Below are positions 11,317-23,522 of a stretch of 64,000 nt of DNA, one piece after another; position 1 is the first letter of the stretch, and every line of letters begins with the position of its first letter. The stretch is taken from positions 175,736,866-175,800,865 of the forward strand of contig NC_080572.1 in assembly GCF_030247185.1 (NCBI RefSeq), given 5' to 3'. The notes under the pieces are model-generated. The model saw nothing but the letters and a program-made list of their open reading frames with translations. It was not told the DNA's origin and made no database searches. This DNA comes from Malaya genurostris. Its lineage: Eukaryota; Arthropoda; Insecta; Diptera; Culicidae. The position numbers and the translations under genes were made by a program.

Positions 11317-12213
11317 CCTTATGATCAAAAAAGAACCGGAATTTTATAAAAAACCCAAAAATTCAATTTTTAATAAATTTCTTTATTATCTCCTTCAAAG
11401 TACTCTCCTACTGCGGCAATACATGCATGCCAACGCTTGATCCAATTTTCCATATAAGTTTTATAGGGCGCCGAAGATATGGCCTTTAGTTCACGCAACG
11501 AATTCTCTTTTATGGTCTCTATGGTCTCAAAACGCGTTCCCCGCAATGGCAATTTGAGTCTGGGGAAGAGGAAAAAGTCACACGGGGCCATATCTGGAGA
11601 GTACGGTGCTTGGTTGATGACATTGGTTGAGATTTTGGCGAAAAACTGCGACACAACCAACGCTGTGTGAGCCGGCGCAATATCGTGAAATTCAGCTTTT
11701 TTGGCAACAACCGAGAAGCGACGCGTTTCAAACACAAAACATCAGTTAAAATGTGTTCGGCTGATCCATAAGAGATGCCCAAAAACACAGCAATCTCTCT
11801 AATCGGTACAGAACGATTTTGCAATACGATTTGCTTCGCCGATTTAATGTTTTCTTCAGTAACAGATGTTGTTGGGCGGCCAGGGATCTCATCATGATCC
11901 AAGCTTGTACGACCACCTTTGAAGCGTTTATACCACTCGTATGCCTGTGTTTTTCCTAGACACGATTCACCAAAGGCCTTTTCTAACATTTTCAACGTTT
12001 CGGAACACTTAAATCCATTTGCAACACAAAATTTGATGCACGCACGTTGTTCTAAATTTTTATCCATTATAAAATCGTAATCGTACGATATGCGTCAAAA
12101 TTTGACAGAATGTGTATAAAAGTGTTGCCAACGTTGAGAGAGTAAAAGTTTACCGATTGGACAAGCGCGGGAATTTTAAAATGAAAATTCCGGTTCTTTT
12201 TTTTATCATAAGG
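11317..12213 (-). mobile_element. Internally deleted mariner transposon
   Basis: Terminal inverted repeats starting CCTTATGAT and continuing to AAAGAACCGGAATTTT lie at 11317 and, inverted, at 12213. They are flanked by TA target duplications (11315-11316 and 12214-12215). The 897-bp element carries one minus-strand transposase reading frame with a central deletion. Full mariners are about 1.3 kb, so roughly 400 bp is missing. Confidence 0.88.
11373..12067 (-). pseudogene. Mariner transposase with catalytic core deleted
   Basis: Starts MDKNLEQRACIKFCVANG at 12067. The N-terminal helix-turn-helix region includes AYEWYKRFKGGRTSLDHDEI and GRPTTSVTEENI. Near 11700 the frame shifts and jumps from LLPKKLNF to FHDIAPAHTA, so the segment with the first catalytic Asp is gone. 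The second Asp (HDIAPAH) and the third (PYSPDMAPCDFFLFPRLK) remain, with spacing in the DD34D style of mariners. It ends just after EYFEGDNKEIY. Confidence 0.85.
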
Positions 12214-12648
12214 TATGAAATGCTTTTTGTTGCGAACGTTTAACTATTTCGAAAAAGTATCAGTATTATTTTACTGCCAAACTTTAACTTGGAACAATTA
12301 CAAACGATGCTTCGATCTATCAAAATGTTTTGGTTATCGTAATGAAATGTTAGACATAATTTAAACTCATGAAGAATGAATGATAATGTATTCTAAACTG
12401 AGAGAATTTTCGCAACATGCACAGTTAACAATATTTTGTGAATTTACATCTATTTTCATGCACACATTCATTGAAAATTCGATGAAATCCAAGTCGAGAT
12501 CGGTTGAGCCATCATCAAGAAAATTGTGCGGATAGAAAATAGTACGGTTTGTCGTTTGTATTCTCTATATGGTTATATCTCCGAAACCGGCAGTATTCAG
12601 TATGATCTATTTACAATTGATCCACGAGCCGAAGATAGTCTAATAGTA

Positions 12649-13126
12649 TGTTCACATTAGCGCTGATATTAAGTGATATACGGATATACTTGATATCCGA
12701 TGATATCATGTGCGATATCACTTGATATCCCATACAATTTGATGTCAACACGTATTATCATTTTGGCATGATATCCGGGATATCATGTACGATATCATGT
12801 CGAGTTGTCAAAAATCGCAACTAGCAACACGGATAATGGCATTGAACGCACTCTTTTATGAACGTCACTTCGAGAGTGACAATAAACAATCATTATAATT
12901 TCGAATTTTTCAACGAATACTGGCGTTCGGAGACCATGAAATGCAAGACTTCAATTATTGATTTATTTTAAAAGAGAAAGGTAATATTATTGATCTTATT
13001 TCTAATAAGAACATTCAATATGACAACTTGATTGCCAAACGATATCATTTCGATCATATGTGAACACTTCGACATGATATGCATATCATCTCGGTATATC
13101 AAGTGATATCAGCGCTAATGTGAACA
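12649..13126. mobile_element. MITE with GATATC-rich interior
   Basis: A 478-bp element with inverted termini TGTTCACATTAGCGCTGATA (12649) and the reverse complement at 13126. Both sides carry a 5-bp duplication TAGTA (12644-12648 and 13127-13131). The interior is strikingly rich in GATATC/GATATCA words, many of them palindromic. No transposase is encoded. Confidence 0.85.
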
Positions 13127-13131
13127 TAGTA

Positions 13132-13793
13132 TAAATCGGTTGAGCTATGCGCTTTGTCATTTACGTCACATTATTTCTCCGAAGCTTTTTACAGTGAGTT
13201 TTGGAACATGGTTTGTCACTTAAAAAGAATGTTCATACTATGCTGTGTAACCATCGTGAATACATAAAAAAAACTCAGACCAACCGTTAAGGTAGAATAA
13301 AAGAATGTCAAATCATATTTCGATCACTAGCAGCAGTGGTGCTAGATGTATGAAGCAGTCATCCCATGTACATCGACACGCTTGTACCTGTCCACGAAAT
13401 ATCAAGCACATATCCAACCTCAAACTCCATGTCCATGTTCGAGTTCATTCCGAGCACCACACAGAACGAACACAGTGCGTACATTGGGTCGAGTTTCCGT
13501 GCACGTACATCGTGTACGTACACCGGGCATATGCTAGGTACGGTTGAACCAGTGATAGAGGAAAGACAGAACAAAAACAACAAAAAAGTTCGGCAGTAAT
13601 CAGAGTGAGACAAGGTCGAGTAATAGAAGCGAAACAAAATTGAAAGTGTCATGTACCACTTGACTCAGTTCGTCGAGCTGTGCAATGTCTCTGTGTGTGT
13701 TTGCATGTGTCTATGTGTCAAAAAATCTCACTAGGCTCTCTCGGAGATGGCTGAGCCGATTTTGACAAACTAGGATTCAAATAGGGTAAAGTG
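13132..13793. other. Intronic non-coding DNA with dispersed repeat remnants
   Basis: It includes a CG-containing tract (13305-13560) whose overlapping frames have no recognisable family. A 'ttgactcagttcgtcgagctgtgc' repeat end lies near 13660, followed by the 'tcggagatggctgagccgattttgac' repeat into which the next TIR element inserted. Confidence 0.45.
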
Positions 13794-13919
13794 CACGGAA
13801 AGACCGAAATCAGCATTTTGGCGAAAAAATTGGTTGATTTTCTAATTTTAGTTAGTTATTTTTTGAGACAACTAAAAAAATCTTTCTTTTGCTAACTTAG
13901 ATTTTTTAATTCTCATATC

Positions 13920-15572
13920 TTTTTTTACGCTTTATGGGCTGCTCTGGCCGAGGGGGGTGGTTACAACGATTCGCACTTTCCATACCAGACGAACTAGGCT
14001 ATGGTGCCCAAATGAACACTAGTAACGAAGGAGGAAATCCTCCAGCATGTAACCCAAGCGAAAGATTCCTTTGCGGCTATCAATTTGCAACGAAAGATAC
14101 GAATATCTTCTATTGCAAGTTCGCCAGAGAATTTGTCACCTGAGCAGGAGATGTGTGCTTCACCCTGTAACCAGTCAATCATAGAGTCGTGCGTCTGTAT
14201 CGTATTGGTATTTTGTCATCCTACCAGCTGCTTCTGTGTCTTAAATGTCCTCGTCGATGAAACTTTGGAAAATTTCGCATTGTATCCGCTTCCTTTTGCC
14301 CCATTGCATTGCTTTTTACTATACCGGAGACACCTGTTAATATCACAAGCTAGCTGATTATCAAGAATAAAGGAATAATAATAAGATTGATAATAATAAT
14401 AATTACAATAATAATAATAATAATAATGATAATATTAATAATAATAGAAGTGATAGTAAAAATCCTAAGGCATTTTACTTACCAAAAGCTAGGTAATTTT
14501 ATAAAATTCCTATTATTCTACATTTTCTTGAGAACATTCTAGGGTCTGTTTCTTGGTCTTAAATCTTCGATGATAATCCTTTGTTTCAGCAGGCTCGGTT
14601 TTCGTTAAGAACATAAAATAAAATAAAATAAAATCAGGTGTTAGTAAGCTTGTTAAATTATATAACGTAAGGGTGCGCATTTAACACTAGATTGCCCAGG
14701 AAAGTCACAATGTTAGTCACAATATCGGAAGGATTGCTTAAAATTCTATGAACTTTTTTAATTCTTTATTTAACGACATATGCACTAAGGCACACTGCAC
14801 TAGCTTTTATTTATTCTGTCACAGTTTTTATTATTGACTTTCTCTCTTCCAATTATTTTGACTGCTTTAGAGCAATTTAGGTCTAAACTAAGTTTTGGGC
14901 CTTTTAGTGTTGAGCACGCATCCAGGAAACAAGAACTACATGTATTTCGTGAAGAAATACTAGGTGTGATTGGATGAAATGGTCCACGTGAACCGTTCTC
15001 TTCCAGAAACACACATCTCACACTCTTAGTTAGAAGGTGACATCTGTGTCCAAGTTGGAGAAATCTAAGAACATTCAAACCTTTCTCGATTTGAGAGTGT
15101 ATTTACACCCGATCAATCAGCCTCGCTGTCATTGCAACTTGTAAACATTACCGACACCGAACCGGATCGGAAAGGGTTGAAAGTTCCTAAACGGTTCATA
15201 AGATATCAATTTACTCCTATTCCTGATAACAATAGTCCTCCTTTTTGAATTAAATTCACCAGCCCAGGGCGATTATTATATATTAATATTCATCCCAACT
15301 AGATCAAGATAATTCAAATTGGTGACCAATTCCAGGCATAAGAATGCTCGAAACCACCTAATGACCTAGTGTAAATTTCAAGCAGTATTAGTCCTGTCCA
15401 CTTCGAGATCGATCCAGATAACATAACAATTTTCATCTTTTTACTTTTATAAGCGAACGATCGATCGATCTCGGTATGGTCCGACTTTGTCAATACGAAG
15501 TATAAATTGACTCCCACCCCCATCCGCCAAAGGGGGGTACGCGCCCTGTAGCTCATCATCCAAAGCCTAGGG
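13920..15572 (-). mobile_element. Unnamed non-autonomous retroposon, copy 1
   Basis: Flanked by a perfect 21-bp target duplication beginning AGATTTTTTAATTCTCATAT (13899-13919 and 15573-15593). Read on the minus strand it begins CCCTAGGCTTTGG and ends ...CATAAAGCGTAAAAAAA, a poly-A tail next to the duplication. This is the signature of target-primed reverse transcription. A second copy at 60308-61652 has the same two ends. The minus frames at 14800-15078 and 15314-15559 are open but not clearly preserved in copy 2, so coding is doubtful. It carries an AAT microsatellite that copy 2 lacks. Confidence 0.8.
14374..14452. repeat. AAT microsatellite
   Basis: Imperfect run of AAT units inside retroposon copy 1. 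Confidence 0.9.
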
Positions 15573-16716
15573 AGATTTTTTAATTCTCATATCCTTAATA
15601 ATAATAATATATTTGTTGAAATGGCTATTTTTTTAGTTGAATTCACCAATTAAACGTGCTGTCAATTCTTAGCTAAGGCACACTTCATTTCCATTCAACT
15701 AATTTTTTAGTTGAATTAGAGAAATAAAACGTTGTTTACAACTAACATAAATGGTTGAATTGGCTTCTGCAATTTGCAGCTATATGGCGCACTATCACCG
15801 AAAAAACGTTAACACCGTAATGACTACTAGCCAGTAGAGGGCACACTACTACCGAAATGAATTTTTCAGTCCCGGGTTGTCTTTTCTATATTGGCAGGTA
15901 TAAATACGATGTTGTATTGGAGAAAAAGACATAAACGAAACATAAACGTCTTTTTGAAAATTTTTCTTCTAAATCGCTGTTTTCTTCATTCGAATTCGCG
16001 AAATCGACTCTCTCACTGAAAACTTTGAGCACTCGGAAAACAAAAACCGAATGCAAATAGTACACTAGACGGCGCAGCCCGGAAGGTTGGAAGATACAAA
16101 AAACATCATTTGACATATACAATTAGAGTGCAACATTCGAAACTCACTTCACTGTTCCACGTAAAACATTATTACGCATAATCGCTTCAAATGCGCACAA
16201 ATTCTGAATAAATTCACTTTCTACTAAGAATTTACTTCATTTTTACATATCGGTTTAGAAATTTATATATGGATATATCGTAACACATGCGAAAAACATC
16301 AAAACAATTTGCCAGTAGTTTCAACAAGACTGTCCTTTTTAGCTTTTTAATGGATTGTTTTGCTTTGACACTTCTCATGAGTTTTTGACTCATAAACTTG
16401 TTAATAAAATCAATATAATTTTTGTTTTCTTTGTGCTCAGCAATGATGGTGATAGATAAATAGAACCAGATGTTCTGATTTTAATAACAAAATTAGTTGT
16501 CAATGAGAATTTCGTACTGGATTGAAATATTGCTGGTTTGTGTCCATGATATTCGCCAACTAAACACATTCTCTAAAAATAGGAGTTTTTTTCAGCAAAG
16601 TAAATTCTCAATTTAAAATAATTTCATAATTAATTTGGAAATTTTGTTGTTAAAATCAACTAATTCAAAAACAGTAATACGAATTAGGCGCAGAGCTAAT
16701 TTCGGTCGTTCCTTGT

Positions 16717-17740
16717 GTGTTAAATATTGTACACCGTCACTCGAAGTGGCGAAACAAAAACAGTAAAAAAATTCCAAACTAACTCAAAACTACACAAATG
16801 GACAAATGGTAGACAGCTAATCAAACCGATTTCGGCTATCCTGGATCTCGGTTTCCGGTTCCAGAAGCACCGGAAATAGTGGTCTTATATTCCTACCTCT
16901 CAACGATACTTTGATCGATTGCCACAAACTATGGTTCAAATGGAAGGCCGCGTCCCATACGGAATTTTCTGAATTTCATCCGGATAAAATCTTTGGTTCC
17001 GGAGTTATAGGGTAAAGTGAGTTAAATATTGTACACCGTCAGTTGAAGCGGCGAAACAAAAACCGTGAAAAATTTTGTGAACTGGATTCAAAACTAATCA
17101 AATCGATAGCCATTATCAGTATGCAGCTAAACATACCGATTCAGGCTATCCTGGTTCCCGGTTTCCGGTTCCGGAAGCGCCGGAAATACTGGTCATATAC
17201 TCCAAAATGGATCTTACTCTCTTTTCTCAACGATGGTTTGACCGATTTCCACAAACTTAGGTTCAAATGAAAGATCTCTGGTTCCGGAGTTATAGGGTGA
17301 AGTGTGTTAAATATTGTACAACGTCACTTGAAGCGGCGAAATAAAAACCGTGAAAAATTTTCTAAACTAGACTAACGATAGCCATTATCAGTAAGCTACT
17401 AAACAAATCGATAGTCATTATTAGTAGGCAGCTAAACAAACCGATTCGAGCTATCCTGGTTTTTGAATACAACAAAAATTGTTACTATAGTTCAAAGTAC
17501 GATGTCAAAATCGTATAAAACCTTCAAAATTAAAAAAAAACTAGTAGAGTTTGTACGTCATATTAGTCGATAGCTATACGAATCGAAATCGATTATACCA
17601 GTTCTCGGACTCCGCTGCCGGAAGTACCTACAATAGTGAAACTTATTTCTTTTTCTCGTGTTTCATTCTGACAGCTATACGAGGTAATGCACAAACAATC
17701 CCACATATCACAGTATTATATATGAGAATATGATTGATAT
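16717..17740 (+). repeat. Satellite-like tandem repeat, units of about 280-300 bp
   Basis: The phrase 'gtgttaaatattgtacaccgtca' starts units near 16718, 17021 and 17303. Each is followed by 'gaagcggcgaaacaaaaac', a 'ccattatcagta' segment and 'cggtttccggttccgg'. The same family forms an array at 52920-54180. Non-coding. Confidence 0.75.
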
Positions 17741-18537
17741 GAGAAAGTCATCATTACACAACTACGTGGATTAAAACAGGTTTTCACATTTATTTGGGGA
17801 AAAAATCCATCAATAGTATTTCGAAGCTATGTAATATTAGTTCAGTGTACTGTGTTCATCGATTTTTAGGATCTTGTACTAGAGCAATCCAAAGTTAGAT
17901 TAATGCGAATCAACATCTGATAAGTCGTGAATCACGAAACGGATAATTAATTATAGTGATCATTCAAGCTTTCGAACATAGTAAGTGCTTGAGATTCTTC
18001 ATTTATAACGATAACTCATGCAAAATACATTCAAATGGTAGCCAGTGAAGTAAATGTTCAATCTAAAATGATATTTATCATCATGCTTTTACTCCAAAAC
18101 GCATTTGTAGATATTGCTGACATACTTGTCTATTGATAGTTTCCGGAATGGACATTGCGTTGATATGGAATCACTGTTCAGAAGTAAGCGAGCGAACACC
18201 GAGTCCACACGCGATGTACGTGCATGGCGTTGGATTGTACCACCAATCATGTGCACGCGTTCGTGTACAAATGAATGAGTTCGAGTTTGAACATGACTTG
18301 AGATTTCGGTATGAGAACCGAACATTCGCGAGCATAATGTTCAGTGATTGTTTGGGAAGACTGATAATAAGGGGTTAAATACCTAATAGCAATTGAACGA
18401 GAAACTAAGTTGATTCAATCGATTGAAAAAAATTTTATTATCAATTTAGTAAAGTGATAAATTTTGGCCATTTCAAAAAAGGTGTTCGGTTACCGGCACC
18501 CCAAGAAATTTCGCTAAAAATGGAAAAATATAAGTAA
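17741..18537. other. Intronic non-coding DNA
   Basis: Mostly unassigned. At 18396-18520 there is a fragment of the ACCGGCACC repeat ('ggccatttcaaaaaaggtgttcgg'), which also appears inverted at 37825-37920. Confidence 0.5.
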
Positions 18538-19988
18538 AAACGTGTTTAATCCACCTAGCAGTGAGATGATACCTATTTTTATCAATCCGCATGTGTTTTT
18601 TGCATGAATATTCTTCGGTGTTTAAGTTTTCATGACATTATTTTAATGACCGTTGTTTTAAGCGACAATTTGAGATTTTAATCACTCATTACTCTGTAAT
18701 GTCGAAACTGCAAATCGGATCGAATTTGAATCTAGAAGTGTGATAATCGATTAAACATGCCATGATATGTAGGTTCCACTCTAGAGTTTACGGTAATTTA
18801 AGGTACTTCCAGAGCCGGTATTCAGGAATCAGCATAACCCAAACCGATTCGTATGGCCATATGACGAATAAATTACAACAGTTTTGAGTCCAACTTTGAA
18901 GCTTTTCGGGATTGTCATCTTCTATATCGGTTTGAATTTTAAAAATTCATCATCATGTAATTCGAGAACCGGAAGTCATAATTGGATAAAATTAATTAAT
19001 TTTTGTATATAAGTTTGTTTTAATTTGAATTTTTGTTTCTGAAATTTGATTAGGCTTTTTTTGAGAAAACGATTGAGCTTTTAGAAACGATTTTATACTG
19101 GAACCGGAATTCTAAAAGCGGTATAGCCGAAGTCAGATAAATTCACCTGAGTAGCTGTACAGTTTACATTTGTTTCAAAATATTTGAAAATCAGTTAAGA
19201 CATCTTTGAGAGATCATAGCACGAATTAAATTTTTAGGTGCCTTCTGATTGAAAACTGAATACCATTAAAACTGAAATAAATTTATTTGGATATCGAATA
19301 TCCAAATCTGCAAACCCGATAAACCTGATTAATTTATATAAAATAGACATTTTTATACTAATCACCCTGTATTTCCGAAACCGGAAGTTGGATCTGACTG
19401 AAAAGCAAGATGTTTTATAGAACCTTGAAACTTTACATTTGAATCTTAGATGATTCTTAGATTTCATTTGAATCTTAGATCGGTTCAGCCATCTACGAGA
19501 AAAATGAGTTACACAATTTTGATTTCGTTTCACATATCATCCTGTAGTTCCAGAACCAGAGGTCGGAACCAAACATAATGCAGGAACTTTGTTTGGGAGC
19601 ATACGATTTTTCGTATGAATCTGAATTTGTAGAAAAGAAATTTTCCGAGAAAATTAAGTGAAATTATTTGTCACACACGCATTTGCTGATCTCGACGAAC
19701 TGATTCGAATGGTATATGGATGTTATGTTGTTCCAGCATTTATTGCTGTAAGTAGTTTAAAACAAAATAATTTAAAAAAATTCTGCCATCATCTGGTTTG
19801 TATATGTCATATTCGAACGATTATGTTGCCAAAAACGAGCCGTGCTAAAATCGGTCCGAGGCTAAATGTCATGAAAAAGGATGCTGTACACAATCCTTTT
19901 GGTACTTAGAAACAATTGTATGTAACAGTATAAAAAATCGTGTTTTCCGTTGCTCCCAAGCATATCTTTGTCATACAGCGCTCAAAAC
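18538..19988 (+). repeat. Dispersed repeat R, copy 1
   Basis: Begins 'aaaacgtgtttaatccacct' and runs collinearly with the copy at 21113-22525 through shared landmarks: 'caatccgcatgtgttttttg', 'tcgtatggccatatgacg', 'gtcacacacgcatttgctga' and 'cagcgctcaaaac'. It is cut at its right by insertion of the hAT-like element. No coding capacity is evident. Confidence 0.8.
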
Positions 19989-20485
19989 TAGAGCTGTGCG
20001 CCGATCAAAATTGTCAACATCGGCGGCTGAAACGTCTTTTTGACCAGCGGCGGCGGCGAATCGGCGTGACGCTATTTCCTGAAAACATCGGCGGCGGAGG
20101 CGGCGCGATTCGGCGTAATCAATTATAAACATATTAAAAATTTTTATATTGATTCACACAGGACAATTTCTCTATCCTATTGTTTTGTCGACCTACAATC
20201 AAAGATCCTAATGTTTATGAGATCCATTAAAGCCAACGTAGTGAATAGAGATGGTAAATGGTTTCGAATGCATCGAATTAGAGGAGAAATTAAGATGAAT
20301 ATAAGTGCGATTATTTGGAGATGGTTGACTATTGTTTAAATAAATATTTCATTCATATACAAAGGGTTTTTTTTATTATGAGCAAGAAATATGAAGTTTT
20401 ATTCGGAACTATTTTTCAAATCGCTTTTTACATAGTTGATAATTATCATGTATAAAAATCGTTTTATCAACTCAAAAAATAAGTA

Positions 20486-20740
20486 CACTGAAGTCTTTTT
20501 TTATGCGAATTTACGTACCGCATAAAAAAAATCGCATGAAAAAAACCGCATAACTCTGAAAATTCGCATAAAAAAAACCGCATAACTCTGAAAATTCGCA
20601 TAAAAAAAACCGCATAACTCTGAAACTTCGCATAAAAAAAGACGGCAGAAGGGCAAACCGCATAACTCTGAAAATTCGCATAAAAAAAGTCGCGTAAAAA
20701 AAATCGCATAAAAAAAGGCCGCATAAAAAAAACCTCAGTG
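20486..20740. mobile_element. TA-flanked MITE built of CGCATAA minisatellite
   Basis: Termini CACTGAAG and inverted CACTGAGG are flanked by TA (20484-20485 and 20741-20742). The interior is a minisatellite of a roughly 29-bp unit, 'ccgcataactctgaaaattc' plus 'gcataaaaaaaa', repeated about four times, with shorter CGCATAAAA units at both ends. The Phe/Tyr/Arg-rich frames across it are repeat artefacts. Confidence 0.8.
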
Positions 20741-21112
20741 TATATCTTTTTCGTACGTATGTAATTAACATAAAATCGATTTGGCGCTAAAATTCATGCA
20801 GATATCAATAATAATATCAAATTTACAAATTCAAATTTTAATTACTTCATATTTGTAACGATTTCTTATGAAAAGGGGTAACTTCATTTGAAAAGTCATA
20901 GTAGAAGTAGAAAAAAATGTTTTTACTTTGAGTTGGTAACATTGATCTTAATTTATTGTGCGAAAACTAACGTTTATTTAGAATGGAGCATGAAACTTTG
21001 TTCAATACCATTTTTCAAATGCCCGGAAATAACAAATAAAGTATCCAAAATAAATGGTACTCGATCACTAAACATTCTAGTACCTGAGAAATCAACACTA
21101 CACTGGTTTCTA

Positions 21113-22525
21113 AAAAAACGTGCTTAATCCACCTAACAGTGAGACGATACCTTTTTTATCAATCCGCATGTGTTTTTTGCATGAATATTTTTCGGCGTTT
21201 CAGTTTTCATGACATTATTCTAATGTCAGTCGTTTTAAGTGGCAATTTGAGATTTTAATCACTCATTACTCTGTAATGTCGAAACTGCAAATCGGATCGA
21301 ATTTGAATCTAAAAGTGGGACAATCGATTAAACATTCCATGATATGTCGAAGTAATTTTTACTTATGAGTTTAGGGTAATTTAAGGTACTTCCAGAGCCG
21401 ATATTCAGGAACCAGCATAACCCAAACCGATTCGTATGGCCATATGACGAATAAATTGCAATATTTTTGAGTCCGACTTTGAAACTTTTCGGGATTGTCA
21501 TCTTCTATATCGTTTTGACTTTTGAAAATTCATCATCCTAAAATTCGAGAATCGGAAGTCAGAATTGGATAAAATTGGATTTATTTTAATTTGAACTTTT
21601 GTTTCTGAAATTCGATTAGGCTTTTTTTTTGAGAAAACGACTGAGCTTTATGAAACGGAATTCTAAAATCGGTATGGCCGAAGTCACATAAATTCACCTG
21701 AGTAGCTGTAGTTTACATTTGTTTCAAAATGTTTGAAAATCTATGTAGACATCTTCGAGGAATCGTAGTGCGAATTAAATTTTTGGGTTCCTCTCGAATC
21801 GAAAACTGAATACAACCAAAAATGAAATAAGTTTATTAGGTTATCGACTATCCAAATCTGCTAACCCGATAAACCTGATTAATTTATGTGAAATAGACAT
21901 TTTTTTACTAATCACCCTGTATCTCCAAAACCGGAAGTTGGATTTGACTGAAAAACAAGATGTTTTAAAGAATCTTAGAACTTTTCATTTGAATCTTAGA
22001 TCGGTTCAGCCATCTACGCGAAAAATGAGTTACATAGTTTTAATTTCGTTTCACATATCATCCTGAAGTTCCGGTACCAGAGGTCGGAACCAAACATAAT
22101 TCAGGAACCTTGTTTGGGAGTATACGACTTTTCATATGAATCTGAGCTTGTAGAAAACGGTTGAGGGTCATCCCCGAAAAAAATTGAGTAAAATTATTTG
22201 TCACACACGCATTTGCTGATCTCAACGAACTGATTCGAATGGTATATGACTGTTATGTTTTTCCATCATTTGTTGCTGTAAATAGTTTAAATCAATATAA
22301 TTATGGAATTGCTTTCAACTCGGAAATTCTGCCATCATCTGGTTTTCATATGTCATATTCGATCGATTATGTTGCCAAAAACGAACCGTGCTAAAATCGG
22401 TCCGAGGCAAAATATCATGCTGTACACAGTCTTTTGGGTATTTAGAAACAAATGTATGTAACAGTATAAAAATTCTTGTTTTTATGTTGCTCCCAAGCAT
22501 TTCTTTGCCAGACAGCGCTCAAAAC
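21113..22525 (+). repeat. Dispersed repeat R, copy 2 (inside the hAT-like element)
   Basis: Collinear with 18538-19988. Like copy 1 it stops at 'cagcgctcaaaac', the exact point where copy 1 is broken by the hAT-like element. Confidence 0.8.
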
Positions 22526-22831
22526 CTTTTAAATAAAGACAGAAAATAGACTTTGAATCAAATGACATTGGCTTCGGTTGACATCGGTAGTACTGATTTT
22601 CAGTATAAGTAGGAGGAAAGTAACTGTACTGTAATTTTCAATGAATTTTTATGAAAACTGTAAACAATTTTCCACATTGATAAAATCATTTTTTCGGCTG
22701 ATGTAATATTATCGGCGGCACGATTAAAATGTGATAACCGGCGCGCTGATCATCTTCTTCCTAAATTGGCGGCGTGTCGAAATTATCGGCGGCGGCGGCG
22801 TGGCGCGGCGGCGCACAGCTCTACTCAAAAC

Positions 22832-23174
22832 TCCTACTGCTGGAATAGGGGGAAAAGTCGCTTACAGAAAAATTTCGATATCTCCGTTAAAAATGGACGG
22901 ATTTTAACAAACTATGGCTTGTTGGATAGGTATTACCGTGCGGAATCTAAGTCTGAAAACATATTCTGTTTTCAAGGTCAATTGTGACAGATACTGTCAA
23001 AAAACTGAAAATTTTGACTTAAAACTTTGTATAACTCAAAAAGTAAACATCCGATCTCAAAACCATTCAACAGCGTTTTGGGTGACGGGGAGACCTTTCA
23101 TTTGCGACTAGTTTGATCAAAATCGGTTCAGCCATCTCTGAGATCTCGACCTCTTAGTTGACAACACACATACA
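22832..23174. repeat. Dispersed repeat flank of the CA microsatellite
   Basis: Continuation of the host repeat after the hAT-like insertion. It carries 'gaaaaatttcgatatctccg' and 'aaaatcggttcagccatctctgaga', phrases found in many dispersed repeat copies in this window. Confidence 0.6.
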
Positions 23175-23366
<192 letters not shown>

Positions 23367-23522
23367 TTTGCTCAGTTCGTCGAGCTGAATCGATTGGTAT
23401 ATGTCATTCGGTTTGAGCGAATTCTTTACCTATTTTTTATATATATAAAAATAGGTAAAACTGCAATTATTCAAAGAAAAAACGAATTTTATTCTTTTCG
23501 TAGGCATTTTGAACAAAAGTCT

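Larger units (their letters stand above)
13794..16716 (+). mobile_element. TIR element (CACGGAA family) with nested retroposon
   Basis: Left terminus CACGGAAAGACCGAAATCAG at 13794; right terminus, inverted, GCTAATTTCGGTCGTTCC near 16696-16716. The flanks 'gggtaaagtg' and 'tgttaaatattg' join to restore the satellite-like phrase seen at 17014-17030, so this is an insertion into that repeat. A younger retroposon occupies 13920-15572, leaving about 1.3 kb of the element's own sequence. A 665-bp relative lies at 49237-49901. No transposase is visible. Confidence 0.75.
19989..22823. mobile_element. hAT-like transposon with CGG-rich ends
   Basis: Inverted termini TAGAGCTGTGCGCCG at 19989 and 22823, flanked by a perfect 8-bp duplication CTCAAAAC (19981-19988 and 22824-22831). 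An 8-bp duplication and TAGAGCTGTGCG-type ends are characteristic of hAT elements. Both subterminal regions are packed with CGG/GGC triplets (19990-20115 and 22710-22820), standing out from the AT-rich surroundings. The interior holds a MITE (20486-20740) and a second copy of repeat R (21113-22525), but no transposase. It is therefore non-autonomous or gutted. Confidence 0.85.

Noticed and set aside
13305..13652. Overlapping frames in both strands around 13.3-13.6 kb
   Set aside because: Four mutually overlapping frames in a locally GC-richer stretch with no recognisable motif; best explained by chance.
20467..20771. CRISPR-like spaced repeats
   Set aside because: The spacers are themselves repeats and the whole is a TA-flanked MITE in a eukaryotic genome.
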